Below, piece by piece: positions 1 through 11,799 of a DNA stretch of 64,000 nt. Origin of the DNA: Calliopsis andreniformis (lineage: Eukaryota; Arthropoda; Insecta; Hymenoptera; Andrenidae); contig NC_135071.1 in the NCBI RefSeq assembly GCF_051401765.1, forward strand, positions 8,844,961 to 8,908,960, in the 5' to 3' direction. Both the position numbers and the translations under genes were made by a program. Position 1 is the stretch's first letter. Each line of letters starts with the position of its first letter. The notes under the pieces are model-generated. The model saw nothing but the letters and a program-made list of their open reading frames with translations. It was not told the DNA's origin and did not search any database.

Positions 1-269
1 TGGAATGCACAATGGGATTTGCTTTTGATCGCATGTTGAAGCTTTCAATACTTGGAATAAGAGGAGTCAGTGTTTAGACAAAAGAATTCTTGATAGTGAA
101 ATACAATCTTTCGTTATAAATCTGTTACTGGTCTTTTCATTTCTTCAAATTATTCTCTTATTTTCTGGGTATATTATTTTTAATAAAACAGAAATCAATA
201 TAGGTTACCTCAAAGCATGTGTCTTTTAAATTTTAAGTAAGGCGTGTGAAAGGTGTAGATCTACTAAGT

Positions 270-475
270 TAGTAGAACCTCGATTAATCGACTTAATACC
301 TACTAAATTCAGGACCAGAATCGCTCTTTCGATGCCCAATATTCTTATTTGCAGTAGACTATTATTAAGTAACAGTTTAAGTCTCAATGAACATTTTATT
401 GTACTCTTATTATTATTATACTTAAGAAAATCCTTAATTATAGAGACTACGAATAATTGAGTCCCAATTAATTAA
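270..475. mobile_element. Decayed pogo-like MITE, copy 1
   Basis: The left end reads AGTAGAACCTCGATTAATCG, close to the left end of the better copy at 11558-11770. The right end near 445-465 (ACGAATAATTGAGTCCC) is a weakened inverted match to it. The inside, including TTGTACTCTTATTATTATTA, aligns with the copy at 44487-44895. There is no coding capacity. Ends of the form CAGTAGAACCTCGATTATCC with TA target sites are typical of pogo/Tigger-type elements of the Tc1/mariner superfamily; that assignment is by end sequence only. Confidence 0.55.
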
Positions 476-1074
476 GATTTTACGATACTACTATTGAACA
501 TTCTTGTACCTGAAAAGAAACTGATTCAGGTTCTTTTGTCATAAAACTATACATAATCAAACATTTCACATCAAATGAATACAGACTTTGCAGTTCAAAA
601 TTAAGATACCATGACAAAAACCTAAAACTATGAAGACTTTAACACATTTGTTATTTTTCTATTATTAAACACAATTACTTCATCCGTTAAATAGTTTTCA
701 AAGTTTCATCAACCAACTGAAATTCTACCGCGGCACTCATTATGCTGATAGAATAAAGAGAAATCAGTCAGTTTCTACTAATGAATAATAATAATAAAAG
801 TGTGAGTTCTATCGTTTCGCTTTATAATCGCAGATGTTTCAATCCATCCTAATTTACTTACCTGCATACTTCAGTCTAAAATACCCACGCTTTGGACTTG
901 GAGTATGAAGAACGCGACAAACATCAGACTGAAAGATAGTGTATCCAGAAAAAGAAGAAAGTTTCTTAAGAATCATGATTTATATTCCTAAATGTAAAAT
1001 TGTGCTCTAATTGTGTTATACACGACAGGTAGCTTAGGTTTAATAGCTTAATAAAAGAAAAAGAAGAAGTCAGC

Positions 1075-1860
1075 TCTTTGCCCCGATCGCGCTACGTAAC
1101 GCAATTCCAAGGTATCAAAATCCATGAGATCGACTGATGATACGGTCGCGTTGGCGTAGGATGTCCCCCGTATAAAGATCACTAGGTAACCGTGATCCTT
1201 TCTGGATCATCTCATGGAATCGAGGCATACATCCCGAAAAAAAAGAGAAGATGGATCGTCTAAAAGGGGTTGGATAACCTCCGGGGGCAACTAGAGCTTC
1301 TTTGAAAACTTCTAAATAGCAGCGAGCATCCGTACCTTTTGTGTTTCCTGTTCGAGGCCAAACCTTCTGCTCGCAGGAGGCCATGAATGGCCGTCCTGTC
1401 TACCTGAACCGGGGATCCTTCAAGGACTGTGGCGGCCCCTCGACGAGGCCTCAATGGCTGATGCTCCCCTCGCGGCGGTGTGGGCTGAGGAGATCAAATA
1501 TTATAAATACGAGAAGTCTCAACGTGCGTTCTCGGGGCCCCGAGCTTCCTTATCGGTCGCTTTGATAACTGCATCCGGCCTTATCCTCGTGCAAATAAGG
1601 GGTCTAGAGTTCCCGGGATCGCGAGCACACTATGAGAATTCAGTTATATTTGTTTGGATCGATATTCTACAGTTTGGGGATTCGTCGAACAGTGGTTCCT
1701 ACGGTTCCAGACGTTTGGATTACCTGGCCCCTTCAAATGGGATATCCTTGGCTCGCGTGAATTTAATCCTTTGTGGATGGAGCACCGCGTTAGCAGAAAC
1801 TTCAACAAAAGCGGTGAAAGTTGGGATTTTGAATGAGCGATTTTTCGACGAGCTTTGATA
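1075..1860. other. GC-rich block, no recognised gene
   Basis: This block is much richer in G+C than its flanks and is open in several frames. The longest are a + strand frame of 134 codons (1454-1858) and a - strand frame of 89 codons (1115-1384). Neither product shows a domain, signal peptide or composition I recognise, and the two strands are about equally open, which suggests low stop density rather than coding. A TATA-like stretch (TATTATAAATACGAG) lies near 1498-1512. It could be regulatory DNA, an exon of an unrecognised gene, or an old LTR fragment. No paired LTR was seen. Confidence 0.4.
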
Positions 1861-3194
1861 GGCGAAAGAAAATATTTGGGACAGTAGTTGCCAATGTGAA
1901 TTGAATATTTTTGTTAACCTGGAGAATTAATATAGGTGTACACTACATATAATTTTGTCGGTTTAATTAAAGGTCAATTAAAAATTGAATAATCCTTCTT
2001 TTTCTATCTAATGGGTAAGAAGAAAATCGATATAGAACATTCTGTTCATTTGGATATTACCTGCTTAAGATAGTTTTCTAGTTTCCACTTCTGAAACTGT
2101 TAGTAAATACTGATACTAGATACTATTATGTTCTTAAATAATGATTTGCGTCATCGTATTTGTTTCATTGATGTGAATGCTGCACTAAATTGCATTGAAG
2201 AGTAACGCTGTTGCAACAGCGCATTTATGCAACATTGTTTTTACGTAACGCTGAATAGTAATTTTCATAAATTATCATAACGTGATAATAACGCGAAAAA
2301 TAATACGATTGTACATAGCATTCGTCGTCGATGTGGCGCCACGTAAGAACCAAAGGCGTCTTTACAGACTTAAAATTGTTTAACTTGAACATTTGGTACT
2401 CTCTTCATATTGGAGTTTTTGCAGACATAGAACCGCTACTAGAGATGTATATTTGCGAATGTTTACAAAAATTAGAGGTGATATCAGAAATAAAAGTTCC
2501 GTTTCATCAGTTTATTAAATTATTTTTAACAAATGTATGAAATATCTCCTAATTTAAAGATATACTTTACCTCCTACGTTTCTATAACAAATAAAAAGTA
2601 TATGGATTATATGCATAGCGGTCAAGAAATACATGTGTGGTTTCAGTTACCAAAACAAAGTCAACCTTGAAATCTTTTAAGCACCTCTGTCTATAAAAAA
2701 AAGTTAAGAGTATCAGATGGTGTCCTTCTGATATCATATAACATCACAAAAAGAATGCAAAATATTAAGAGGGTTTTGTATAAAAACTTAATGGCCTAAT
2801 ATTGCAAATATTTCGAAAGTTCTAAAATAGCTTTATTGGATTAATATTATGTATTTTGTATTTTCTTAATCTCTCTATAAATATAAGTAGTTTAATTTCC
2901 ACTGTTTTTTGTTAATTATATTTAATTCTGTGCAGTAATATGTACATAGACCATAATATACTTCTAATACAAAAATATGAAAAAGTAAAAAAATTTGGTT
3001 ATTATTTTTCCCTTATTCTCCATAACACATTTTAGAGAAAAAAATATTTTATTTTAACATTTAAAATCGCGCATTGTAGAATAAAACATCCAACAATTAC
3101 ATCCTTTACCTAACCTCTACTCCGTCTACCAAAGTAATATGCACTAAAGACATCTAAGTAGATTGAAAATACAATCTGAACTAACAAACTCAGT

Positions 3195-3310
3195 TTGAAT
3201 TGTTCAAACCAAATCAAGTACTTAAATGTTCAAGTAAAGTTAATCATTCAAGTAAACTTACTAATCCAAGCAAATTTGATTATTCAAACAAACTTGATTA
3301 TCTATTCTTA
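3195..3310. repeat. Degenerate 18-bp tandem repeat
   Basis: About six imperfect units resembling ATTCAAGTAAACTTGATT follow one another. In the + frame this gives a six-residue periodic peptide (QVNLLI, QANLII, QTNLII), which is a by-product of the repeat. Related TTCAAG/CTTGAA words continue more loosely to about 3500. Confidence 0.65.
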
Positions 3311-3639
3311 CTTAATTATAATACTAAACTTTAATAATACAGTTTGCTTACAATCAGAGTTGGAAAAGTTTGGACGAAGTCAAGAATGATCAAGATTATT
3401 CTAAAAATTAAAAAAAAATATCAATGCACCCAAGCTTGAGTGCAACCAAACTGTTCAAACATTCGAGCAGGTTGAATTTTTTCAAGTTCGTTCAAATATT
3501 CAAGCTGTATGGATAATCAAATACTTCACTTGGTTTGTAAGAAATGAGTTTAGTCTTGCTTTGAATTTCAAATACTCGGACAGCACTAGTACACTCATAA
3601 GCATAACTCATCAGAAAGCTCAAGAACGCAACATCGTCT

Positions 3640-4450
3640 CTTTAATTACCCGCGGCGACGTTAACGTCCACCAGCCGACGATAACATCGTTACCCTAATT
3701 TCCCCTGCCAAAGTAAATTCCGTTGCGGATAAGTTGAACGAATTCCCGCAACGTATCGGCCGAATGATAATCATATTTCTCGGATCCCGCGAGGACGCGT
3801 GATAAAAACCAATCAGCGTCAGGGATTCGATTCGACGCATAGAAATTCCACAGGCGGCTCCACTTTGCCGGCTCGAGCCAAATCGCATGTCCGATTCATT
3901 GAATTACTCCAGCCGTCCCTGCGAGGCACTAGGTTGCAGAAAATTCGCGTAGAAAAACCGTGGACAGTTAGCAACCCTAATGAACCCGACTCGCTGACGT
4001 CGTCAATGACTGTGCTCAATGGAGTTGCTTTTTCGAGAGACTGCTCGGCACGAACCGCGGGACCCACGGCTCGTCTCCATCCATCGAACAGGTAGAATTC
4101 TCTCTGGGCCTCTCCTGTGGATCCTCTCGGCTGCCTCCTCTTCCTCAGCGACTTCTTTATTTTTCGCAGACAGGTAGGCCTGCAGCAGCAATTTTCGGCA
4201 GCCTCTTGGTCTCCCTCTCGCTGGGTACATCAGGATTCCCCGCTCTCTCGTTCTCGTTACGAAGCTGCCGCGCGCTACAGGCGCCTCCCTTTGTTTCGGG
4301 ACCCGAGAAAGCGATCCTTGAAAATGTCGTAACCTCGTGGCGTCCTTAAATTCTGCTCCGTCCGCGTCATCTCTGCTGTATCCTCGTATCGGGGCGCCGT
4401 TCTTCTCTAGTAGAGGTGAATAACGATGCGGGGACGAGTGGCCGATTCAA
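3640..4450. other. GC-rich island
   Basis: A sharply bounded GC-rich island in AT-rich DNA. Overlapping open frames of 71-98 codons occur on both strands, with no recognisable protein. It holds CpG-rich words and pyrimidine-rich runs (CTCTCGTTCTCG near 4245). Conserved regulatory DNA or a UTR/promoter segment is plausible, but this is inference from composition only. Confidence 0.4.
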
Positions 4451-4707
4451 ATGAGCAACCCTACTCGGAGGCAGAGGTCCGCCGCTACTCTTGAAGCCTC
4501 TGATATCCTTTTACGCTTCTGGAGAAGCGATAGCACGTGTGTGCTGTCATTGGGTTCTTCGGGAGGTACAGGCAATCGAACAAGTGTATGTAGGAGGGTG
4601 GGTCAAAGTGATCCGTTTGCAACTTTGCTAAAATGTGTTTTTAAACGTTCAGAGTATGTATTGGTAATTCGAATTATACTGAAGGAATAAGGAATGCAAC
4701 TGTCCTG

Positions 4708-5130
4708 TTTTGCCCAACTATGTGGATAGTATTATAGAAAAACGTTTAGCATTATTTGACCAAGCAAGTTACAGAAAATGTAAACACGCACTTAAAAAAC
4801 TAGATAAATCTTTATTAAAACATATTGCTTACTTTTTCCACATTTATAAAATGTTAAAATCCTCTTATATGAAATTAAAGTTTTTCGTGCGCAAAATTTT
4901 AAACTATGTGCACGGTAGTGCCAGCTATGCTTTGCATATACTTGACGTCACGGCAGTACCATATTGTTTAATCGGTATTCTGCCTAACTATGGAGAAAAG
5001 CAATAACTACAAAAAAATGTGATATTGAATTTTTTGCTATTTCGAGCAATTTTGAACAGTTGTGTCTTTAGCGCAGAGTAGAAGTAAAATATTTTTAGTA
5101 GATACTGCTTTCCTCCATAGTTGGGCAGTA
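4708..5130. mobile_element. Inverted-repeat element with TGCCCAACTATG ends
   Basis: TTTGCCCAACTATGTGGATA at 4709-4728 is matched in inverted orientation by CCTCCATAGTTGGGCAG at 5112-5128. A third copy, CTGCCTAACTATGGAGAAAA, lies inside at about 4980-4999 in the same direction as the left end. The segment from about 4976 to 5130 is the better palindrome, its arms matching over about 45 bp. A 98-codon open frame (4710-5006) is AT-rich, K/Y-rich and unlike any transposase I know. The likeliest reading is a MITE of about 155 bp inserted in, or duplicated from, a larger relative. Confidence 0.6.
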
Positions 5131-5350
5131 CTAATTTAAGTGTCTCGATACCCCAACGCTTAAGATGTCATATGTCCCAGTAAGTGGACAGCCTAAAAGT
5201 GCATGTCCCGATATTTGAATTTCATTGCAGTAGCTGAATATTCTATTTTATGATACTTCTGTTTCTTGCTGTTTTTATTGCTGTATTTAAAATTCAATAA
5301 AATAAGCGCTAGTGTCCAGGTACCGGAACATGATAATGGGACATTTTCCT
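5131..5350. mobile_element. AGGTAAATG-family MITE, copy 1
   Basis: It shares the core ACGCTTAAGATGT, the following CCCAGTAAGTGG, and the right-hand block TACCGGAACATG...GGGACATTTTCCT with the copies at 10060-10301 and 15895-16120. The right end is followed by TA, and TA also precedes the left end, which is mutated. It sits directly against the inverted-repeat element ending at 5130. Non-coding. Confidence 0.75.
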
Positions 5351-7030
5351 TATAACTTTCTGCAATATTTTGTTCCCTACGTCTCCACTATACATAATTT
5401 ATGATTTTTAATTGTTTTACATATACTTGTACGTCATATGAAAAGTATGTATATTGCCAACAATAAGATAGTAACATCTACAAAAGCTATACCAATGAGT
5501 ATCCCGTTTTATTTGACTACGACTACGTATCTCATTTTGTCCATCCTTCCCCTACTAAGCCGCTTATGTTTAAAAATATTTTTATTAACGTAGCCATTTG
5601 GAAAATGCTTCAGGTTCGAGCTCATGTTAAACCAATTAATTGAGATCTTGTTATAATTCACCAGAAAAGTAAGGCATGAAAGGAAATGCAATAAAAATAA
5701 AATCTAAAGAATTCCAACGTTAGGAAGCCAAATTTTTCGAAGTTGTAATGTCTATAAAGAGGAATCAGAAAGTTATTTAGAATGTATTTCTACATTATAT
5801 TAGATTCAAAACTGTTATCTTTTGGCAGATAGTATATTAAACATTTGTAGTATATTAAACCTTTTAAGAGGATATGTACTACATTTAACATCGATTTTGT
5901 ATCTTACGCAAAGTAGTTCTGAATTGGCAAAGGCTACCGAATTGGAACGAGATTGGTATCCATATTTCTGTGTGCGGTTTTTTCTTTTTTGGAAGACGTC
6001 GCTGATCTAAATGTCTTTTATGAAAAGCTTTCCTACTTTCAAATAGTCATGACATTCAAATAAGATTCTTGAATGTGCTGAAATTTACTCACGAGAAGAA
6101 CTTCTCAAGTGTAAATCGCATTTTTAATGGCTTTTGGCCAGTTTGCAGAATTCGTCAAACTGAACTAATAACCTTTGTAGCCGCCAATGCGCAACAATTT
6201 CCGAGACATTAGCAATTAAACTTGTTTAATTAAGAATTTAAAGTTCGATTCTTGTTTTCGCAGATCTTTTTTACATTAGTTTTACTACTCCTTTTTGTTA
6301 ATAAATGTAGTAATTTTATTATATTATTCATTTTACTTATTATTTTTTATTTCCATTATTTATGTTAACAATTTTACTTGTTAACATCTCGTGAAGTATT
6401 GAGCGTTGGCGGTTAAAAATACTATTGGCGAGTTCGACTTGGCGAATTCTACAAACTGGTGAAAGCCTATTAGAAAATGCGAGATACAGTTGGGAAGTTC
6501 TTCTCATCAGTTGTAACTCTTGTAAGTGTTTAATAAAACTACCATATAACAAGAATTACTGTATCAATACCACAGTAGTACGTATACGTTCGAATTGATG
6601 GCAAGAAAAACGAATTTAAATTATTTCAGAAAATACATGAGTTTTAAAGTAGAAAAACTTTTACACAATATTTTTCTGACAGCAGGAAAAGATTATAATG
6701 AGAGGACGAGTGTATTAAATAGCGAAATCGAATTTGTAATCATTCGAAATTCGTCATCTTTCTTTTGCCCCATGCCAACATCTGAAGAATACATTGGGTA
6801 TTGAAATATATGAAATATCGCGCGTAATTCATAAAATTAAAACAGTAAGGGCGTGACGAATGGCGCAATGTATCAATTGTGTACCAGCAATTTAATCCGT
6901 TAAGGCAGCGTCCAACCAAATGTTGCAAAAAGAGTGCAAGAAGATTGCAGGAACTCGATTGGAAACTTTTAGCACACGCATCATATTCCTTGAACTCCAT
7001 CACGCGAGGATATAATCTTTTTTTAACAAT

Positions 7031-7180
7031 ATTGCGGAACTTTATGTATTTATAGGAAATTTCAATACTTTAAAACCTACAAAATTCGCATGATATGCAA
7101 AAATGCACAAAATATTCGAAGTTAAGTGACTTCTCTAAATGTATTTACGAAAATAGGAATTTGCATAAATATCTGCAGTC
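7031..7180. mobile_element. CTGCGGATATTTATGC-family MITE, copy 1
   Basis: The right end is AATTTGCATAAATATCTGCAG and the left end TTGCGGAACTTTATGTATTT, forming imperfect terminal inverted repeats of about 20 bp. The right-hand block (CGAAAATAGGAATTTGC) matches the end of the copy near 17223-17378. No coding capacity; superfamily not assigned. Confidence 0.6.
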
Positions 7181-7194
7181 TAATAATGATAATT

Positions 7195-7427
7195 AACACG
7201 TTGACTACCACGTTAAATTCTATCATATTGGCAGTGATTTCAACTTTAAAGAAAAAGTGTTTTTAACTCCTTTCTATATAGATTTATCTTACAATGCTCC
7301 ATTTCTTTTAATAATTGTCGCTGTAATTTTATCATTAAAATTTATACAATTTATTATTATTCATAAACCTATAAAAATTGTCATCGATATATAGATGACA
7401 TGATATTAAACGAGTTAATAAATGATT
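7195..7427. mobile_element. TTAA-flanked MITE, TTAACACGTTGACTACCACG end
   Basis: The left end TTAACACGTTGACTACCACG has a weaker inverted partner at the right end (TATTAAACGAGTTAAT). TTAA is present at both boundaries, which is the target duplication used by piggyBac-type transposases. The inside is AT-rich and non-coding. A related fragment lies at about 8285-8435. Confidence 0.55.
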
Positions 7428-8284
7428 TCAAACTTTTTATCAGTGGCGTACCTCCGCTATTTCTACATAACTCGTAAAATTAGTGTCGTAAGATAGAATA
7501 GCCGAAGCAAATCTTCAAGTTTTTCATCAGAAAACTTCAGGAAGTTTGCCACCGTTTTATGCCCATCCAGAATGATAGGTGTTTATGTATTCATTAAGCT
7601 GTTGCACTTTGTAGTATAAAATCGTAATTGAAATTTTTACACGAGTTATACGATTCCTCTCCTGGCATGTCCTCTGCTTCCGCGGTTTTATTCTTATATT
7701 TGCATTCTATATTGCTTGTAATAACACGTGCACTGGGGATTCAGGTGGAATTCAGAAGGCCATCATAGAATCGTAAAATGTAGCTGTGTACACAGTGGAG
7801 ACAAGAGAGTAGAAATTTTATTGCTTCACAGCAGCTGCTCTGCGAGTAGGACCTTGGAACTGTACTGTGCACACATTGTACATACATACATATGTACAAT
7901 ATATATGTTCTATATACATACAGAGATACCTATATACATACAGAAATTTCATGTTTAATATTGATGCACGGATGACTTAGCATTGACACAATTTTTCTGC
8001 ACGTGTGAGCAATTCTTGTCAATGACCGATAAGATCAAGGCACTCTCCTAAGTTATACAAATTTTTCCTAGATGGGAGCTATTAGCAATTAATCGTAATT
8101 AGTAACATTGAAACATTTCCATTGTTTAAGTTTCTATCGAATGTGTTATAGATTTCCCCGCGTTCTGCACATCGTTTTGTTTATTCAAATGTACATCCTA
8201 TCATAGTGTAATGGCAGACTCATTAAGACTATTATCGTTATTAAAATATATGCTTCTACAAATGTTTAGATTTATTTCGTGTAT

Positions 8285-8435
8285 TTTAACACTGACTGTC
8301 ATGCTAAATTCAGTAAAAATTCTATCATATTGATCATTCAACTATAAAATAATGATTGTTTATTCATTTTCACATTTTCTATTTATAATACCTAATTATA
8401 TGTTCACTGCGTTTTCAATTAACGTTTAATATAAA
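8285..8435. mobile_element. Fragment related to the MITE at 7195-7427
   Basis: TTTTAACACTGACTGTCATG followed by AATTCTATCATATTG parallels the first 50 bp of the element at 7195, and the similarity then fades. No clear right end was found, so the boundary is approximate. Confidence 0.4.
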
Positions 8436-9219
8436 CTTAAATATCTTAGTAATCCAATGAATAGAATTAGATAGGCTAAACCTAGGTTGGGTTGTAGTTT
8501 ACATTAGGATAGTTATGGTACTAGATATGTACGAGTATATGACCGTATGCAATTAGCCAGATTGCTGATGCATTTGTAACGACAATGAACAACCCTGGAT
8601 TTTACGTGCCTAAGTCCCTGGTGGCAAGTAGTCTCAGAAATGTTACACTTTTATGGAGTTCATCCATTTCTTTACGATTTTCCGTAGGATCTATGCATCA
8701 AGCATAAACTAATAAAAAAATATGTAGGTGTAAGCATAAACTGATAATTAGATTAATAACACGAAGATAAATTAACATTTTAGTGGCTGTTAAAGGGTTT
8801 TTCGCCTTCCTCTTTATTAGCTTCAATAATATGATGTCTGCTTAAATATTTGCAACACACTTCACGTCATGCGTATAACTTATAAAACAAGGGATTGAAA
8901 CTGATGACACGAAGGCAGCTCAACATGTTCACAGAATAATTAATGAAAATTGGTTAAAATATTTGCAATACATAAATCTTGATATTTGCAAGCTATAATA
9001 ATGCAAGACAGTCAGTAAAATCAAAATCTGGTACGAGCAAAGCTTCCAAATGCAACGTTCACTATTTAATAAATTTTTGCTCCTTTTTACAAATAAGGAC
9101 TTGTCAAGGTTAATACAATAGTTCACCTTTGGGAGCACAATAATTTCGAAAATATTAATAATGAAAGTTGCACCGTGTCCCGTATTTTCTCTAAACGGTT
9201 TGATGACTTGGAAACTTTA

Positions 9220-9395
9220 AATACTGAGGTGTTCAAATTTAAAATATTTCAATTTACTTAAATTCATAAATTTTCAAACTCTTAAATATTGAAATTTCTA
9301 CATTTTTAAATTGTTAAGCTTTCAAGTATTCAAATTCTTATATTTCCAAGTTTTCAGATGGATATTCAAATTTCTAATTTTTAGATACATAAGCT
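9220..9395. repeat. Degenerate AT-rich short tandem repeats
   Basis: Imperfect reiteration of words such as TTCAAATTT, CAAATTCTTA and AAATATTGAAATTT, with a loose period near 15-20 bp. A similar tract occurs at 18960-19080. Low complexity, non-coding. Confidence 0.5.
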
Positions 9396-9397
9396 TT

Positions 9398-9476
9398 TAA
9401 CCCCTCAGCGGCCAAATACTTTGTCTTTGGGTCTCTCCATGATGAGCAGCATTCGTCGAAGTCCGCTAAGAGGTTA
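9398..9476. mobile_element. 79-bp TTAA-flanked inverted repeat
   Basis: TTAACCCCTCAGCGG at the left is matched by CCGCTAAGAGGTTAA at the right, an inverted pair of about 15 bp around a 49-bp centre. TTAA at both ends fits a very short piggyBac-type MITE. It could also act as a hairpin. It is too short to code for anything. Confidence 0.55.
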
Positions 9477-9782
9477 ACTATCTAAATATTTAAGTAGTAA
9501 GAAATTGTCAGATCTTCAAATCAAATCAATGCAATTATGCCTATTAATACGTTAGCATGCACAACTGTAATAATAGTAGATAACATAAGAATAAAGAAAG
9601 AACAAAACTTGGAATAAAGTTCATAGTTAAAGACATCTTTGTACTTAGATGTAGGACAAGAAAGTGAAGGTGGTCTTCTTCCCTGAAAAGTTTCTAGGAG
9701 GACTTCCAAATCCTAGGAGTCACAGTAGGTATCTAGAAGTCACATGAGGCTCGCAAGCCAAGTTTTGGCTATCGTTGCTATG

Positions 9783-10448
9783 CAGGGTGTCCCAGAACTG
9801 ACGGTATAAGTGGAAAGATGGTAATTCTACGTGAAAAAAATAAGATGAAAATGTAGAATAAAAATGTTTGATACCATGCTTTGTTTTCGAGAACATTAAC
9901 TTTGAATTTTGACCAAGTACAAGTGTTCCAATCTATAGTTTTAGGTATTTGAGGGGTAAACGGGGAAAGGAATGCTTCTACTGTACCATAGAGACACTCA
10001 GTGGTCAGATGGACAGTGTTCCCGTTATTCTGTGTACCCTTCAAGCGCCTAAAACTGTAAGGTAAATGTTCCAGTATCTAAACGCTTAAGATGTTAAATG
10101 TCTCAGTAAGTAGCTAACCTATAACTGTATATCCCAATACTTTAATTATGAGGTCCCAAAAACTGAGGATACTCTTCTATGATACTAGTTTCTATGGTTG
10201 ATTAGATATACTTAGTGCATTAGAATTTAAGCTTAAAATTGAATAAAATTAACGTTACTGTTTAGGCACCGGGACATGGTCACCTACTGGGACATTTACC
10301 TTATTTCCATATACTTGCACTCGACCATAATAATTCAAACTCAATTTTCTTGGAGACGAAACACGATATCAAAACAGTTTATTGAATATTTTCGACTTAT
10401 TTTGTCATGTAGAGTCACTCCCTTTCTGCTTCTACACAGTGTTTTGTA
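9783..10448. mobile_element. Long-inverted-repeat (foldback) MITE, interrupted copy
   Basis: It starts CAGGGTGTCCCAGAACTGAC. Its left part aligns with the inverted right arm of the uninterrupted element at 38165-38590. The match continues through GTGTACCCTTCAAGCGCC and resumes after 10304 with ATACTTGCACTCGACC and the second arm, ending near TCTGCTTCTACACAGTG; the last few bases of the right end are lost. The gap is filled by the MITE at 10060-10301. The open frames inside it are not proteins. Confidence 0.85.
10060..10301. mobile_element. AGGTAAATG-family MITE, copy 2, nested
   Basis: The ends are AGGTAAATGTTCCAGTA and TACTGGGACATTTACCT, inverted to each other. It is flanked by TA at 10058-10059 and 10302-10303. 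The host element at 38165-38590 has a single TA at the equivalent position (ATTGTATTTCC on its reverse strand), so the empty site is visible. TA duplication points to the Tc1/mariner superfamily. About 242 bp, non-coding. Confidence 0.9.
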
Positions 10449-10779
10449 TACAGATACTTACGACGTCGACATGACATACGAATATATTAGAATCTAGTAA
10501 ACTATTAACCATACGTGCCCAAAGGGAGCTATTAGTATACACAGTTTGACGAGCTTTACAAACTGGCGGTGATTCATTAAAATATGATTGTTACTCTCAG
10601 AGTTCTGCTCCTCAAGCTTCATCAAAAGCTGTTACAACGTGTTCTGCAGGCTTAGGGTCCCAGCCACGACTCGAAAATACAATTAGACTTCATGAAGATA
10701 CAAGAGCGCGAAACACGGATACTTAGTTACATAGAAGTTAATCGAGTCGCGCGAAGTTAAACTAAACAAAAGGAGGGTG

Positions 10780-11250
10780 GGTTCCGCGTACAATAGTCCC
10801 TAAGTACGACGCTCCCATCCAGAGTTTCATTTGCCTGATTGAAACGGTTCCCCATCAAGGTTCGAACTCTCGCGTTTCCCGAGCGGAACCGATCGCCTCC
10901 TCGCTTCGGTCCGCGCTCCTCTTTCATTAGCCGTCGCTTTCCTTGCGAACGGAACGACAGGTGTACGCCACGTGCGCGATACGTGATCACACACCCTTTA
11001 ACGTTAATAAGACAGTGTACACGCTCGCGGGATACGCTCTCGGAGGATCGTAAGCGCCGCGACGAGCTGCGAGCGCAAAAGCAGCATTTTACTTTTAAGG
11101 TCAGTTTTACAACCGTTATAATAACGTTCTTTAATTTAAGGGTGGCTGCGCCGTGCATCGGGCAGCCTGTTTACATACGAACCCGACGAAGATGCCCTTG
11201 GCTCGCTGGATCGCGTACACACGCTTGCTTGATACGCCTGTAAAGCCACG
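10780..11250. other. GC-rich island with overlapping open frames
   Basis: CpG-rich segment with a 134-codon + frame (10839-11243) and a 133-codon - frame (10757-11158) lying over each other. Both predicted products are arginine-rich with no domain, as expected of GC-rich non-coding DNA. Possible regulatory element; no promoter motif is decisive. Confidence 0.4.
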
Positions 11251-11557
11251 TTTGCAATAGGCAACTTTCGAGTTGCAACTTTGCAATTGTAAGCAATTGC
11301 AAAGAAATAGTCAAACATATTCTTTTAACGAAACTTTTATTTGGTTGTTTAATGCCTTCGTTATAAGCACGCACAAGCTGATTCTGATGGGTTGATTAGT
11401 TCTGTAGTTGTGAATTTTTCAAGAAAATGTTAGCACTCTACTAGCACGTTCAAATTTGAAGAAGATTTAAAATGTTACTTTGAAAAGTGTCCGATTTCGC
11501 TTGGTTTAAAGTCTTCAAAGTCAGTTATGTAAAGGTTCGTTCAGGTTAGTCAAGTTA

Positions 11558-11770
11558 CAGTAGAACCTCGATTGACCGAACTTCGAATATTCAAAATTTC
11601 TGTTATTTAGAGTTGCGCATGTTGGATGTAATAATAATAAGAGTACAGTAGAATATCAATTAAGATTTAAACAGTGAAATAATAGTAGTACTGAAGAAAG
11701 ATATTCTAGCTATTCAAAGAATGTTTCAAACTCGTATTTCATGATATTTCGGATAATCGAGGTCTTACCG
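11558..11770. mobile_element. Pogo-like MITE, best-preserved copy
   Basis: The left end CAGTAGAACCTCGATTGACC and the right end GGATAATCGAGGTCTTACCG are inverted repeats of about 20-25 bp. TA lies just outside both (11556-11557 and 11771-11772). The 213 bp inside is non-coding. End sequence and TA target fit pogo/Tigger-type elements. Relatives lie at 270-475 and 44487-44895. Confidence 0.8.
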
Positions 11771-11799
11771 TATTTGAATTAATACTGTACTCGAAGTAG

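Noticed and set aside
1440..1860. Possible LTR retroelement fragment
   Set aside because: A TATA-like word is present, but no second LTR, primer-binding site or pol/gag motif was seen.
2207..2220. Perfect palindrome GCTGTTGCAACAGC
   Set aside because: Fourteen bases with no repeated neighbour or gene context; chance cannot be excluded.
4710..5006. 98-codon frame as a transposase remnant
   Set aside because: Composition is simply AT-rich, and no DDE/D motif or helix-turn-helix is visible.
10613..10640. Resemblance to the miR-2 family
   Set aside because: CATCAAAAGCTGTTACAAC only loosely resembles a miR-2 passenger strand, and no matching hairpin arm was found.
10855..10875. tRNA B-box-like GGTTCGAACTC
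   Set aside because: No A-box, acceptor stem pairing or anticodon arm could be placed around it.
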